Assembly: GCF_018812025.1 (NCBI RefSeq)
Contig: NC_063052.1
Coordinates: forward strand, 27,448,354 to 27,512,353
Length of the DNA stretch: 64,000 nt
Direction: 5' to 3'
Source of the DNA: Megalobrama amblycephala
Lineage: Eukaryota; Chordata; Actinopteri; Cypriniformes; Xenocyprididae
Part shown: positions 1 through 10,921 of the stretch, one piece after another
How the letters are laid out: each line of letters starts with the position of its first letter
Numbering within the stretch: position 1 is the first letter of the stretch
Position numbers and translations under genes: made by a program
Notes under the pieces: generated by a model
What the model was told of the DNA's origin: nothing
What the model saw: only the letters and a program-made list of their open reading frames with translations
The model's database searches: none

Positions 1-164
1 AAAAATCATACTCATTTTGAGATATCCAATTCTCATCCTTTGCAATTTTCATCCAATTTTGCCTCACTTGTCTGCCGGTTTCACAATAATTTCCTTATTT
101 CCAAAAAGCAAAAGCATTTCAATGCTCTGATGTATAGATGTATAGAAACCCCCAAACCTTAACA

Positions 165-376
165 TAACTCAAAATAATGAGATATTATGTCAAAATAATG
201 AGACATTATGTCAAAATAATGACATATCTTGAAATAACAAATTATGTTGAAATAACAAGTTATGTCGAAATAATGAGATATTATGTCGAAATAACAGCTT
301 AATATCTTGAAATAACAAGTTATGATGTCAAAATAACAAGATATTATGTTGAAATAATGAGTTATTAAGTTTTCCT
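165..376. repeat. degenerate ~20-bp AT-rich tandem repeat
   Basis: About ten imperfect units alternate between forms such as AATGAGATATTATGTC and AACAAGTTATGTCGAAAT. The 105-residue minus-strand frame across it (rich in HYFDII-like repeats) is a by-product of the repeat and not a gene. Confidence 0.75.
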
Positions 377-519
377 TTTTTTTCTCCACCATGCGGTTCA
401 GGACTTCCGTAGATAAACCAGCTGTTTTGATGATCCACTGATTTAAAGAATTCCTGTGTGAGAAATGGATGTGCACCCTGAAGAAGGCTTTGTTAAGCCA
501 AACGCGTTGTTCAAAATTT

Positions 520-2591
520 TTAACCGCAGTTTCACAGACAAGGCTTAAGCTAGTTCTAGAATAAAATGCATGTTTTAATCAGGATAAAAGCATATATTGA
601 AAGCTAACAAACAGCAGTGACAGCATATCTAAACACTTTGACACAAATACAAAATAAAATAACATTCATAAACGTCCTTTAAAAGCCGCGATTGCAGAGG
701 TTCTGCTTGACCCTCTTCATCTGGGTCTGATTCGGGCTCAACTTGATACAGCAATATAGATGGCATTATTTACATTTCCACTGAAGCACGTAACAACACA
801 TGGTTAGGGGCGTGGCATTTCCAGACGCTTCAGCGAATCACGATACACTGGGCCAGTGTAATGACTGAGACAAATCAGACACAATTATTTGTTAGTTAAC
901 CAATAGTTTTAAGCTCACTCTGGGGTCTGTCCCCATCCCCCGCGAAGTTCTCAGTTACAAGTTTATTGCGCCAAAGAATGTACTTGCCACATTGAGAGCA
1001 GAGAAGAGACACAGAAAATCTGCATCTTCCCTGCATTTTCCACACAGAACACAGACGTTCCTGCATTAATTAATAGACAGACTATTCTATAAATGAACAT
1101 GCATATTCCCAGGAAATGGTATCCATTATTACTGTGTTGTATTGCAGTCATTGTATTTACATGTTTTATGATTTTTAAGTTTTATGACATTTAAGGTAAC
1201 TTCAATTATGCCATGTTTAGTGTCTATGGGTTCGTATCGAGCAGATTTAAATACTTGTGTATGCGGTATGTCCATACCTGTGCAACACATCAGTATTACA
1301 AGAATCTTTAATAGTTCTTCTTCAAAAACTCAGCCAGTTAATCTGCTTGATCATAAAAGCCCCGACAAGGGGGTGTGTTGTCGCATGGAAATACAACACC
1401 TTCATTGGCTACATCGACTTTAAAAAGTTGGACTTTGACCAGAGGTTAAAAGCTAGAGAACAATGTCACTCCCTCTCTTTCCTTGCTTCTGGAACCACTG
1501 AACAGGCGTCTATTGGCTGGAGGCCTTTTCAGGCCAAGGCCTATAGGCCTAAGCCTGCCGGCCTCTGCCTACAACCAAGCCATGTGCTCATCTATAAGTT
1601 GTTTCACAGTAATTCATCCAACGCAGAAGATACTGGCAACAACTTCGGACTGAATCCTCAAAATCTCTCCTCAGATGGCAGATCCGATGCTCCTCAGCCT
1701 AAAGGCATCTTGCAAGTATCGTACATTTTAGCACTGACAGCGATTTAGTATTGATTTGTAAAACTTACCTTTGTCAGCAAAGGTGTTTTATTACTGAGGA
1801 AACTGATGATTCTTTTCCAGATTGCCTTTGACTTTTTCCTATAGCTCTATCAATAGTTCCACTTCCTGTTCAACTCTGTCATTGCTCATTCTTACCTACG
1901 TATGTGTGTGACCTTCGTGTTTGTTATGTGTTTGTTAGTTTAGTTATGTGTTTGTGAGTTAGTTAATAAAGATTGTGCACAATACATATTTGGTTCTGAC
2001 TCCGTCTGCTAATAAATTGCCTCTTAATCGATTTAGATCCTGACTACGTGCTCTTAGTAGTACGGTACAATAAGAATGTTATTTTTCCTTAACCTGAAAA
2101 TTAACATTTCTTAGAATTAATAAACAATCAACACTGAGTGTTCACTGGACAAACAGGTTAATTGATTGTAATATTAATCGTAATGTAGCTACATCCAGTT
2201 AATCTGATTAACGGATTAACATATTCATAATTAATCATAATAAATAATCATAATGAGTTGTAAGTAATTCGCTACACCAGCTACCAACCTGCTAACCAAT
2301 CTGAGCACATTGCATATTTTGGAGGGAGCGGCTTCATAGAAGCAGGAAGTCAAACAAGCAGTTCATATGACAATGGAAACAGAGGTGTAGAATAAAGGTA
2401 AAATATATGAAAAATACAGCGTTTAAAAAAACAAAACAAAAAACGAAGCATTAAGACATGTTAAACTCTGCCCCAAAAAACACTATCAAGCCTAGAAAAA
2501 AAAAACACTGAACCACCCCTTTAAATATCCTAATTGAACTAAGACCTAATCCTGACTTAGGCTAAGTCCTGTCTGTGAAACCGGGCCTTAA
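520..2591. mobile_element. piggyBac-like nonautonomous element (TTAA-flanked), split by a solo LTR
   Basis: Both ends sit on TTAA (520-523 and 2588-2591). The terminal sequences are inverted relatives: CGCAGTTTCACAGACAAGG on the left and, reversed, CCCGGTTTCACAGACAGGAC on the right. TTAA targeting with C/G-rich ends is the piggyBac superfamily signature. No transposase frame remains. A solo LTR (857-2276) lies inside, so the original element was about 650 bp. A further relative of the right end is at 54,897-54,965. The superfamily name is inference from the ends and the target site. Confidence 0.65.
857..2276 (+). mobile_element. solo LTR, TGTAA...CTACA family, 4-bp TSD CCAG
   Basis: The sequence begins TGTAATGACTGAG and ends TTCGCTACA. 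It is flanked on both sides by CCAG (853-856 and 2277-2280), a perfect 4-bp target duplication. It contains an AATAAA-like site near 1,964 followed by a U5-like AT-rich tail. The segment 1,728-2,276 matches the reverse complement of 13,240-13,760 by eye. Examples are GCGATTTAGTATT, GTTATGTGTTTGTGA, and the stretch with GAGTGTTC(A/G)CTGGA and ATTGATTGTAATATTAATC. No internal region is attached, so this is a solo LTR left by recombination. The two plus-strand reading frames inside it are not genes. Confidence 0.85.
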
Positions 2592-3049
2592 TATTTTAAT
2601 GACTTAGCCTAATTCATTAAAGGCTTTTTACACATAACCACATGAGTGAGTTGGAATATTTTGTTGTTTCATTTGATATTTAACCAGTGGCTACAAGTTT
2701 ATACCCCTGTAGCATACCCATTTGCCTTATTTTTGAATAAGTATATTTAAATCTGCATCCCAACTCAAACTCATTGCTTTAATGTCAAATATCAATTTCC
2801 ATAAGACAAATTATGAACTGTTATATTAGTAACTTATTTGTGAAATGTCATAGAAATATTGCTCCAGGAGAGTCTAGATCCCTTAAAGCAGAACTACTAG
2901 TAAATCAACATAGCCTCAGCTAAGTCCATGACCCACAATTGGAGCATAACCTTACTTAACATCCAGACCTGGAGAAGGTGACAGAGAAGAGAGTATGACT
3001 GTTATTCATCTCAAACATCTGTCCAGCTCTGCTTATAAAAAATATTTCA
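2592..3049. other. no recognisable feature
   Basis: AT-rich sequence between the TTAA element and the LINE relic. I see no gene, repeat boundary or RNA. Confidence 0.5.
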
Positions 3050-4500
3050 TCAGGGAGTCAAACAGCAGGCTCCCCGTGCTTTAGATACTGTGCCCACTCT
3101 GGTAGAAGTAAAAACAGCAATAAAGCTGATGAAAAATGGTAAATCAGCTGGTATTGATGGAGTGATGGCGGAGGCACTCAAAGCAGGTGGAGAAATTGTG
3201 ATCCAAAGACTGCAGTCAATGTTACAGCTTGTTTGGCATTCTGAAAAAAAATTCAAACTGCGTGGAAGCGTGCAATTATTGCCCCAATTAGGAAAAAAGG
3301 TGACAGTTGTGAGTGTAAGAATTACAGCGGCATCAGCCTAATTTCAATTGTTGGAAAGGTCTTCATGCGCATTGTGCAACTGCGTTTACAGAACTACCAT
3401 AAACAGATCACAAGAGAAGAGCAGGCTGATTTTCGCACACAAGGAAGTTGCTGCAATCAAATCTTTACCATCAGACAGCTGATGGAATAACGATAGCATA
3501 TACTGGCCAGCACTATGGAAAGTGCTTAAAAGTGCCTTCGAAAATAATACGCCTACTCCAAATAATGTACAGCAATTCAAGCATCTGTGTTTGCATCCAC
3601 AATGAGCGCTCGGACAAGTTTTTCTGTTCGATCTGGAGTACAGCAAGGTTGCGTGGTTTCAACCTTACTGTTTAATGCAGTCATCGACTCGATCATGAAG
3701 AAAAACTTCCAAGGCAGGCCGGGTGTCCAGTCTGGAGATGTTGACTTACAGCCAAACCAGATGGATTAACCATCAATATTTACAAAACTAAAGTCATGAC
3801 AACGGATGGTTCACTGGTCGCTGTTTACCTTAACTCCATCCAAATCGAACAAGTTAGCAAATTCAATGTCCTTAGCTTGATAGTGCAGGAAAAGACAGTG
3901 AAATCAACGGCAGAAGTCTATAGTAGAATTGGGCTAGTTTCCACCACGTCTAATGGTGCTTATGGAAGAAGAATAATGTCATGGTAAAAACAAAAATTTG
4001 GATTCTTCGGACACTTATCTTACCAGTATTACTATATGGATCTGAAACATTGACAAGCAGACTTAAATAAACTACAAGTGTTCCAAAAGCATTGCCTGTA
4101 ATACTAGGTATCTCTTTATTTGACCAGCTTCGAAATGACACCATCAGACTGAGGTGTGGGCATCAGCCATCAATTGCCATCAGAAGAAATCCAAAAGCTC
4201 AGCCTGCAGTGGTTTGGTCACATATGCTGAATGAATGAACAACGTCTACTATATTGACTACTTAAATGACAACGGCCTGCGAAGTGGAAGGTTCAACAAT
4301 TGGTGTCAAATAAAACCTGGGCAAAACAGATCGAGGCTGACCATAAAGACAAATTACTTAGCCTCCCCGATGCCAAATATGAAGCCCTTAACGACAAATA
4401 TTGGAAAACCATTGCACAAAAATGTTGTGATCCAGAGGCACCTACAGCAGCTTCTTGGCTCTGGGATAAATCCTATCCAAGCGTTTGCTAAAGGTTGAAG
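3050..4500 (+). pseudogene. non-LTR retrotransposon reverse transcriptase relic (RTE/CR1-like)
   Basis: Three plus-strand frames carry pieces of one reverse transcriptase. At 3,090 the fingers region reads LMKNGKSAGIDGVMAEALKA. Near 3,330 there are remnants of a palm segment with an ISLI-like motif. At 3,587 there is SVRSGVQQGCVVSTLLFNAV, the motif just before the catalytic site. The expected F/YADD segment is missing: at about 3,740 the sequence jumps to the thumb-like region (3,796-3,987). A C-terminal KTWAKQIEAD-type tail follows to about 4,490. Several frameshifts and the deletion of the catalytic aspartates make this a dead copy. The clade is uncertain. The endonuclease part is not visible upstream. 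Confidence 0.8.
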
Positions 4501-4569
4501 AGACAGCAAGCTTAACTTACTTTGTACCAGGGTAAGAAGTGGGCCCAACCTCAGTTTAGGCCACCCCAA

Positions 4570-4966
4570 ATCCTAAAATAATAGCCACAAGTACAAAGCT
4601 CAACCTGATGTCAACTATCCCCATTTTATTCCCCTCTTAAATTTTCTTCAAAACAGCCCTTTTTCACCCCAACACCCTGTTGATGATGCCTTCTCAGGTG
4701 CTCTTCTTATGCGTTGTGGCACACCTTGTGATGCCATCGCACTACATCGGCCAATGAATGGCATGATATTACACGTGCTTCATAAACCGGGTTCCACAAA
4801 GACGCGTACCTATAGCGTCAACAACTGACGCAGTGTAGAGTTCCACAGTTTCCAGCAGAAATGAAAACTAGTTCCAATAAAACACCAACAACTTTAATTC
4901 CTTCTCACAAAAATTATGATTACCGATGCAGATTAATTATTATGTTTTGTGATAGTGGATATGTGG
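4570..4966. other. no recognisable feature
   Basis: Moderately GC-rich stretch at 4,690-4,860, otherwise AT-rich. No coding or repeat signature that I can name. Confidence 0.4.
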
Positions 4967-5282
4967 ATAGTTCACCCAAAATTAAAATGTTGTCATCATT
5001 TACTCACCCTCATGTTGTTCTAAACCTGTATGAGTTTCTTTCTTCTGTTGAACACAAGGGAAGATATTTTAAAGAATGCTATTATAACCAGACAGTTAGC
5101 GGTAGCCATTGAATTCCATAGTATTTTTGTTTCTTACTGTGAAAATCAAAGGCTACTGCAACTGTCTGTTTACCAACATTGTTCAAAATATTTTCCTTTG
5201 TGTTCAACAGAAGAAAGCAACTCATACAGGTTTGGAACAACATGAAGGTGAGTAAATGATGACAACATTTTTGGTTGAGTGT
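4967..5282. mobile_element. palindromic MITE (GTTCACCC-type ends)
   Basis: Two arms of about 150 bp are inverted copies of each other. The left arm runs AGTTCACCCAAAATTAAAA ... CTCACCCTCATGTTGTTC ... TTCTGTTGAACACAA; the right arm is its reverse complement. A half copy of the same family is at 32,220-32,385. This foldback family is very common in cyprinid genomes (knowledge of the family). The reading frames here are palindromic by-products. Confidence 0.8.
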
Positions 5283-5517
5283 CATGGAGGTCAGAATGTG
5301 TAGTGTATACACATCTCCTGTACAGTATTCATCTTCACACAACAGTTGTGTAACCATAAGCTGAATTATGAGTCTACTGGACTCACTGCTGACCCCCCGC
5401 TCATGTTTACACACAGAACAGACATGTATATCACTGTATATGGTGCCTCAGTTTTTGTGGATAGTGATGCCATCTGTTCCTTGTGAGACTGTGTGTGTGT
5501 GTGTGGGGGAAGAAAAC

Positions 5518-7870
5518 TCAGTTTTATGTTGATTGTTGCATTGAAAATCTTCAGTTGGTTCAGCTAAAGTGTCAGTGTTAAAAGACATTTAGTTCACATA
5601 ATTTAATTGAGATAACTGACAATTTTGCAGCAATGCAGCAAGTCAACATAAAATTTTGAGATCTGACCTCCAAAATATTTACAGTGTGTTTGTGATAGTA
5701 AGAAATGGCAAAGCAACCAAACAGATGTCACAATTTACCATCAAACAGGGGACCAAAGGCATTTTGTTTAATCAAAAATCACTGTATAAAGTGATGACCT
5801 GCAATTGTTACCTTAAAGAGCTATTTCTGCTTGATTTAACCCATAAAACTTTTTCTGGGGTAAAAATGTATGTATTTAGGTTGGTTTAGTAAGGTTTAAT
5901 TATTGACTTCAACAAAATTAGTTAATTTGCCATTACAATAACAGGTTACCACAATATGTTACCATTTGTTTTTTTATTCCATGCCCATTTCCAATCAAGT
6001 TAAATGGTAAAGGTAAACAGCGGCAAAATGTGCATGTAATAGTTATTTCATTACACAAAAGAACAGTGGTCCCCTGTTAGATGGTAAAGTGTGACACCTG
6101 TTTGGTTGCCTTTACTTTTAGCAATGTTTCATATCTCTGAATGTAATAGCAATGTTCATAATAAAAACTAAAACACCAGATATTGCCATAAAATACAATT
6201 TAGAAATATTTTAAAGGTTAAAACTCTGTGTTTTATTTTGATTGTTGCATTGAAAATATTTAATTGTGTTAGCTAAAGTGCCATTGTTAAAAGACATTCA
6301 GTTCAAATGATTTAATTGATATAACTGACAACTCAGCAATGCATCAAGTCAACAAAAAAATTTGAGATCTGACCTGGAAAATATTTACAGTTTGTTTTGT
6401 GATGGTAAGAAATGGCAAAACAACCAAACAGATTTCGCAATTTGCCATCTAACAGGGGACCAAAAGCATTTTATTTAATTGAATCAATATTCACTGTATA
6501 AAGTGGTATTACTTCAAAGAGCTATTTCTGCTTGATTTAACCCATAAAACTTTGTTTTGTTGTTATAAATTAAAGTATTTAGGTTGGTTCAGTAAGGTTT
6601 AATAATTGACTTGAACAAAATTAGCTAATTCACCATTATAATAACAGGTTACCATAATAGGTTACCATTTTTTATTCACCATTCCATGCCCATTTTCTCA
6701 CAAGTTAAAGTGTACATGGTGAAGTTAAGCAGCAGCAAAATGTGCATGTTATATTGATTTCATTACACAAAAGGACACTGGTCCCCTGTTAGATGGTAAA
6801 GTGACACCTGCTTGGTTGCCTTTATATTTAGCAATATTTCCTATTCTGACTATCTCCGAATGTAATAGCAATGTTCATAATGTTCATTGCAGTAGAAAGA
6901 TTTTAAAGGACAAAACTCCTAATTCCTGCATTGAAAATCTTCAGTTGGTTCAGCTGAAGTGTCAGTTAAGTTCACATAATTTAATTGAGATAACTGACAA
7001 TTTGGCAGCAATGCAGTGAGTTAACATAACATTTTGAGATCTGAGTGTGTTTGTGATGGTAAGAAATGGCAAAGCAACCAAACAGATGTCGCAATTTACC
7101 ATCAAACAGAGGACCAAAGGCATGTTGTTTAATCAAATCAAATTTCACTGTATAAAGTGATGACCTGCAATTGTTACCTTAAAGAGCTATTTCTGCTTGA
7201 TTTAACCCATAAAACCTAGTTTTGTTGAAATTGGTAGGTTGGTTCAGTGATGTTAAATAATATTTTTATATTTATACCTTTATATTTAGCAATATTTTGT
7301 ATTCTGTATATCTTTGAATGTAGCAGCAATGTTCATAAAAACACTAAAACACCTATTCTTGTTATTAAAATACACTGTAAAAAGATTTTTAAGGTCAAAA
7401 TGAATGAAAATGAAGAAAAGCAAAGCAACCAGGGTAGCGTTTCCCAAAAGCATTGTATGCCTAAGTTGATCGTAGCTCCATTGGTGGCAATGGAGCTACG
7501 ATCAACTTAGGCTTACGATGCTTTTGGGAAACACAGCCCAGATAATTTCACACCATCTAACAGGGGACCAGTATCCATTTGTTTAATATAATCACTAACC
7601 TGATAAAATGGTGACCTGCAATTGTTACCTTATACCTGTTTCTGCTAGATTTAAACTTTTGAACTTAGTTCTTGCCATAAAAAATACACTGTAATAAGAT
7701 TTTTTTTTTTTTTTTTTTTTAGGTCAAAATTAATTTTTATGTTGATTGTTTAATTGAAAACCTTTGGTTGGTTTAAGAAATGAAGTGCCAGTGTTCAGTT
7801 CACATAATTCAATTGAGCCAACTGAGGATTTTTTAATGCAGCAAGTTTTGAAGTTTTTGGCTCAACAGTG
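5518..7870. repeat. tandem array of ~0.7-kb units (about 3.5 copies)
   Basis: The string TTGATTGTTGCATTGAAAAT recurs with variation near 5,528, 6,238, 6,930 and 7,742, so spacing is about 0.7-0.8 kb. The same order of sub-blocks follows each time: GTTCACATAATTTAATTGAG, GAGATCTGACC, GTAAGAAATGGCAAA(G)CAACC, CAACAGGGGACC, AAAGAGCTATTTCTGCTTG. Each unit also carries ACAGGGGACC on one strand and GGTCCCCTGTTAGATGGTAA on the other, about 0.35 kb apart. A hairpin MITE (7,430-7,541) has inserted into the last unit. No convincing coding frame. Confidence 0.75.
7430..7541. mobile_element. short hairpin MITE (~110 bp)
   Basis: Near-perfect palindrome: arms begin GTTTCCCAAAAGCATTG and end CAATGCTTTTGGG-like on the opposite side, with CCTAAGTTGATCGTAGCTCC in both arms and a loop of a few bases at about 7,482-7,486. 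It interrupts the last unit of the 0.7-kb array. Confidence 0.8.
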
Positions 7871-7904
7871 GAAACATGGCTAGTGAGTCTCTTATATGAT
7901 GGGC

Positions 7905-8175
7905 AGGAGGAACACAGTCCAGTCCTCAATCTTTTTAAATTGGTGCAAGAAATCAAATCTCACTCTAAACATCTCCAAAACAAAGGAAATGTCTATTAAT
8001 TTTAGAGAGCATAAATTATTTTTTAATTAATAGGCAGCCAGTACAATCAGTCCAAAATTATAAATATCTTGGTATACTTGACAATAAGCTTAAATGGGAT
8101 ATGTGGACTGATCATATACTGTATGAAGCCACAACAGAGAATACATTTCTTAAAGAAAATACTCTTCTGTAATGT
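7905..8175 (+). pseudogene. LINE (L2-type) reverse transcriptase fragment
   Basis: Plus-strand translation with frameshifts gives fragments related to the thumb region of L2-type RT: LTLNISKTKEMSINF-like at about 7,952-8,000, then QSVQNYKYLGI at about 8,045-8,080, DNKLKWD and WTDHI. The same thumb layout (LNTLKTVQVIVDF ... FRFLGTTISQVLKWDNHI) is in the LINE at 22.4 kb. Only about 270 bp survive. Confidence 0.65.
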
Positions 8176-8667
8176 CCAAAACATTAGCTTTTGAACTGTT
8201 GCCATCTGACTGACTGTATTTTCCCTCCATTTTATTTAAAATTGATTCAAATGGTTTTTCCTCAAGCAATTCAACGTTTAAAATTTTTAATAACTGATGG
8301 TTTGGTCATTCATTTTTTTATTTGTATATTGTGTATGTTTATGCCTACTGTGATCCCTTATGCCTGTGTGAACATTACATAATTATATAAAGTTACATAA
8401 TGACTTCACTGCCAGTTCACTGTTCACACACACAGCTCCATTGCAGGCTATGGAGGTCCCCTGTTGGATAGGTAGACATTGGTCAGAGTTACAGGTCCCC
8501 GCTTGGCATATTTTTAAAAAAAATAAAAAAATGCTTATTTGAAGTTATATTATGAAAAAAAGACCTTAAAAGAAAAATTTGTATGTCATTTTTGTTTCTT
8601 CAAAATGACCAGAAACACTGGTCCCCTCTTGGCGAGTGTAGAGTGATAGTCCCCTGTTAGTAATATA
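8176..8667. other. no recognisable gene; extra copies of the GGTCCCCTGTT motif
   Basis: AT-rich sequence. Short variants of the GGTCCCCTGTTAG motif of the upstream array recur near 8,456, 8,618 and 8,648. Confidence 0.4.
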
Positions 8668-8669
8668 GG

Positions 8670-8732
<63 letters not shown>

Positions 8733-8760
8733 TGGGGGGGGGGGGGGGGGGGGGGGGGGT
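8668..8760. repeat. (GT)n microsatellite followed by poly-G tract
   Basis: About 32 GT units (8,668-8,731), then a run of G (8,733-8,760). The four short reading frames across it (VCVCV, HTHTH, PPPP) are not genes. Confidence 0.95.
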
Positions 8761-9803
8761 GGACAGAGATGTAATGTGGGAAAAGCCAACTGAGAAGAGC
8801 GCAGCCATGCAGAAAGATTTGTGTGAACACAAACACACAAACACTCATGGTACTGTATGAAGAACTGTGCCCTTGCAGTCTCTCTAGTTAGCTGAAGCAA
8901 AACTGCCATCCTAACATGACCAATCAGAACAGTGCAACAGAAGCAGGGGTTTATAAAGCATATTGTGTAAAATATTCATGTAAATTGCCATCTTTCCTTA
9001 TAAAAAATACTTTGCAGTACCATTAGACCATCATGAAATCTGACAGTATATATTTGTTTGCTATAGGTACTGAATCATTCCCATGTTCAAATACCATGAT
9101 TAAAGGTTGGTGGAGGAAGATTTCTATTCACATTTTATACAAAATAACAGACCATGTGTCTAACCTGGACCAGTTTTGAATACATAATGCATGTTTTAAG
9201 TGAATCAGACACCCACATTACCAGCTTTTCTTTCCTCTGCAACTTCAACAGTTAACCGTTGTTACTGAGTATTCTTGTCAACATGAGACAATCCTTAGGC
9301 AAATTACACTATAAAATGATTTTTTGTAAGATTTACAAGAAAATACAATTTCAGTTTTCTACTTTTCACATTTAATTCAATGTGTTACTTTCTGCTACTT
9401 TGTAATCATTTGTGAAATTCAGCAATTACTGAGTGAAAATTATTTAATAGTAAATCCTACACCAGTATATTTTTAGTGTACCCACCACTGCAAAGAAATA
9501 CCTGACTAACGGCAGTATTAATTTCTTGTCATGACAATATTTACATTGTACTCTAAATGACGTTAAAGCAGTAGCATGCAGTGGTGATCTGAAAAGTCCT
9601 CACTTGCTTTATTTCACAACGTAAATTAATGTTCCAGTTACACCTAATATTTTTTCATGGATAAGTAAATTAACATTACTTACAGTAAACTTAAAAAAAA
9701 GAAAAAAAACAAACAAAAAAAAAACACAAAAAAACATTCTAATTTGTATTTTTTTAAAATTTCAATGTAATGAATGTTGTATTTATTATCTCATTAAATT
9801 TAA
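8761..9803. other. no recognisable feature
   Basis: AT-rich, with an A-rich low-complexity patch at about 9,690-9,735. Nothing supportable as a gene. Confidence 0.4.
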
Positions 9804-10306
9804 AGGGTTAGTTCACCCCAAAATGAAAATCCTGTCATTAATTACTCACCCTCACGTCGTTCCAAACCCATAAGACTTTCATTCATCTTTGGAACACAAA
9901 TGAAGATCTTTTCGATGAAATCTGAGAGATGTCTGTCTCTCCATTGCCTGTCTTTGCAATGAACACGGTTTAGTGTTCTCTTCAAATTTTATGAAGAGAC
10001 TTGATCACTTTTTATGATGAAAAGATATAATTTAGGCTTTTACTCATGTAAAAATTGATCAGCAAACATAAGCAGAAGCTCAACCGAACATGAATAACGC
10101 ACAAGAACAAACCTCTTCCGGAACCTCAAACATGCTCTGTAATGCACAAGAATGAACCTCACTGGTTATGCAGCATGTTTGAGCTTCCGGAAGAGGTTTG
10201 TTCTTGTGCATTATTCATGTTCGGTTGAGCTTCTGCGGCTGAGTTTGGAACGACATGAGGGTGATTAATTAATGGCATTATTTTCATTTTGGGGTGAACT
10301 AACCCT
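9804..10306. mobile_element. TTAA-flanked foldback MITE with internal hairpin
   Basis: The ends are AGGGTTAGTTCACCCCAAAA and its inverse, flanked by TTAA at 9,800-9,803 and 10,307-10,310. Inside, GAAGCTCAACCGAACATGAA (about 10,076) and its inverse (about 10,210-10,230) form a second hairpin with CAAGAACAAACCTCTTCCGG arms. No coding capacity. TTAA flanks suggest mobilisation by a piggyBac-type transposase (inference). Confidence 0.8.
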
Positions 10307-10310
10307 TTAA

Positions 10311-10913
10311 GAAGTTTTACATTTATTTCAAAATAACAATTTTAAGAACACAGTGACATTTTATATTTCATCTATATTTTATTTAATAGTGGTATTTATT
10401 TAGTATTATTTCACTTATTTTCAGATCATCAGTCATCAGCTTGGTAAACACTGCAGGTGTCATGATGATCTCAGGCATGGATATTTTTATTTCACAAAGC
10501 TGATTGCTCACTAAAAAAAATCATTATTCATTCAGACCAATGTCTGGAAGTGTGAGAGGTTGGATTTATCATAGGAACAGTACAATAGCCAATTATAGCA
10601 CAATGGAAGCATTGCCTCCTCATTTATTCTCATTTAGCCCCACCAAACCAAAAGCACACTATAAGGGGTCTATTCAAATTTAATGTGCTCAGGGAAGGCT
10701 TGAGAATGGAGGCACAGCCTCCCTTGCCTCCTCAAAGGAAATTACCCTGCTTCAAAGAATACTTTGATAGTGTGTATGTGTCCAAATTAATATTTGTACT
10801 TTCATTGTCCTTTTTTAATGCTTTTATTAGATAGGTCGGTACAGATCAGATAGGACAGCACAGGGTGGAGAGAGGGGAACGGGATCACACAGAACACCTA
10901 ACTCTCACAATGA
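10311..10913. other. no recognisable feature
   Basis: AT-rich; a short inverted similarity (GCCTCC-type) around 10,610-10,735 is too weak to call. Confidence 0.35.
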
Positions 10914-10921
10914 GTAGAAAT

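Noticed and set aside
165..376. a CRISPR-like array
   Set aside because: Units are contiguous, variable and without spacers, and the context is vertebrate genomic DNA.
4690..4860. a conserved promoter or 5S-like sequence
   Set aside because: Only short GACGC/GCGTC palindromes; no match to known RNA promoters.
8566..8909. Pro/His-rich frames across the (GT)n and poly-G tract
   Set aside because: Products of microsatellite translation (HTHT, VCVC, PPPP).
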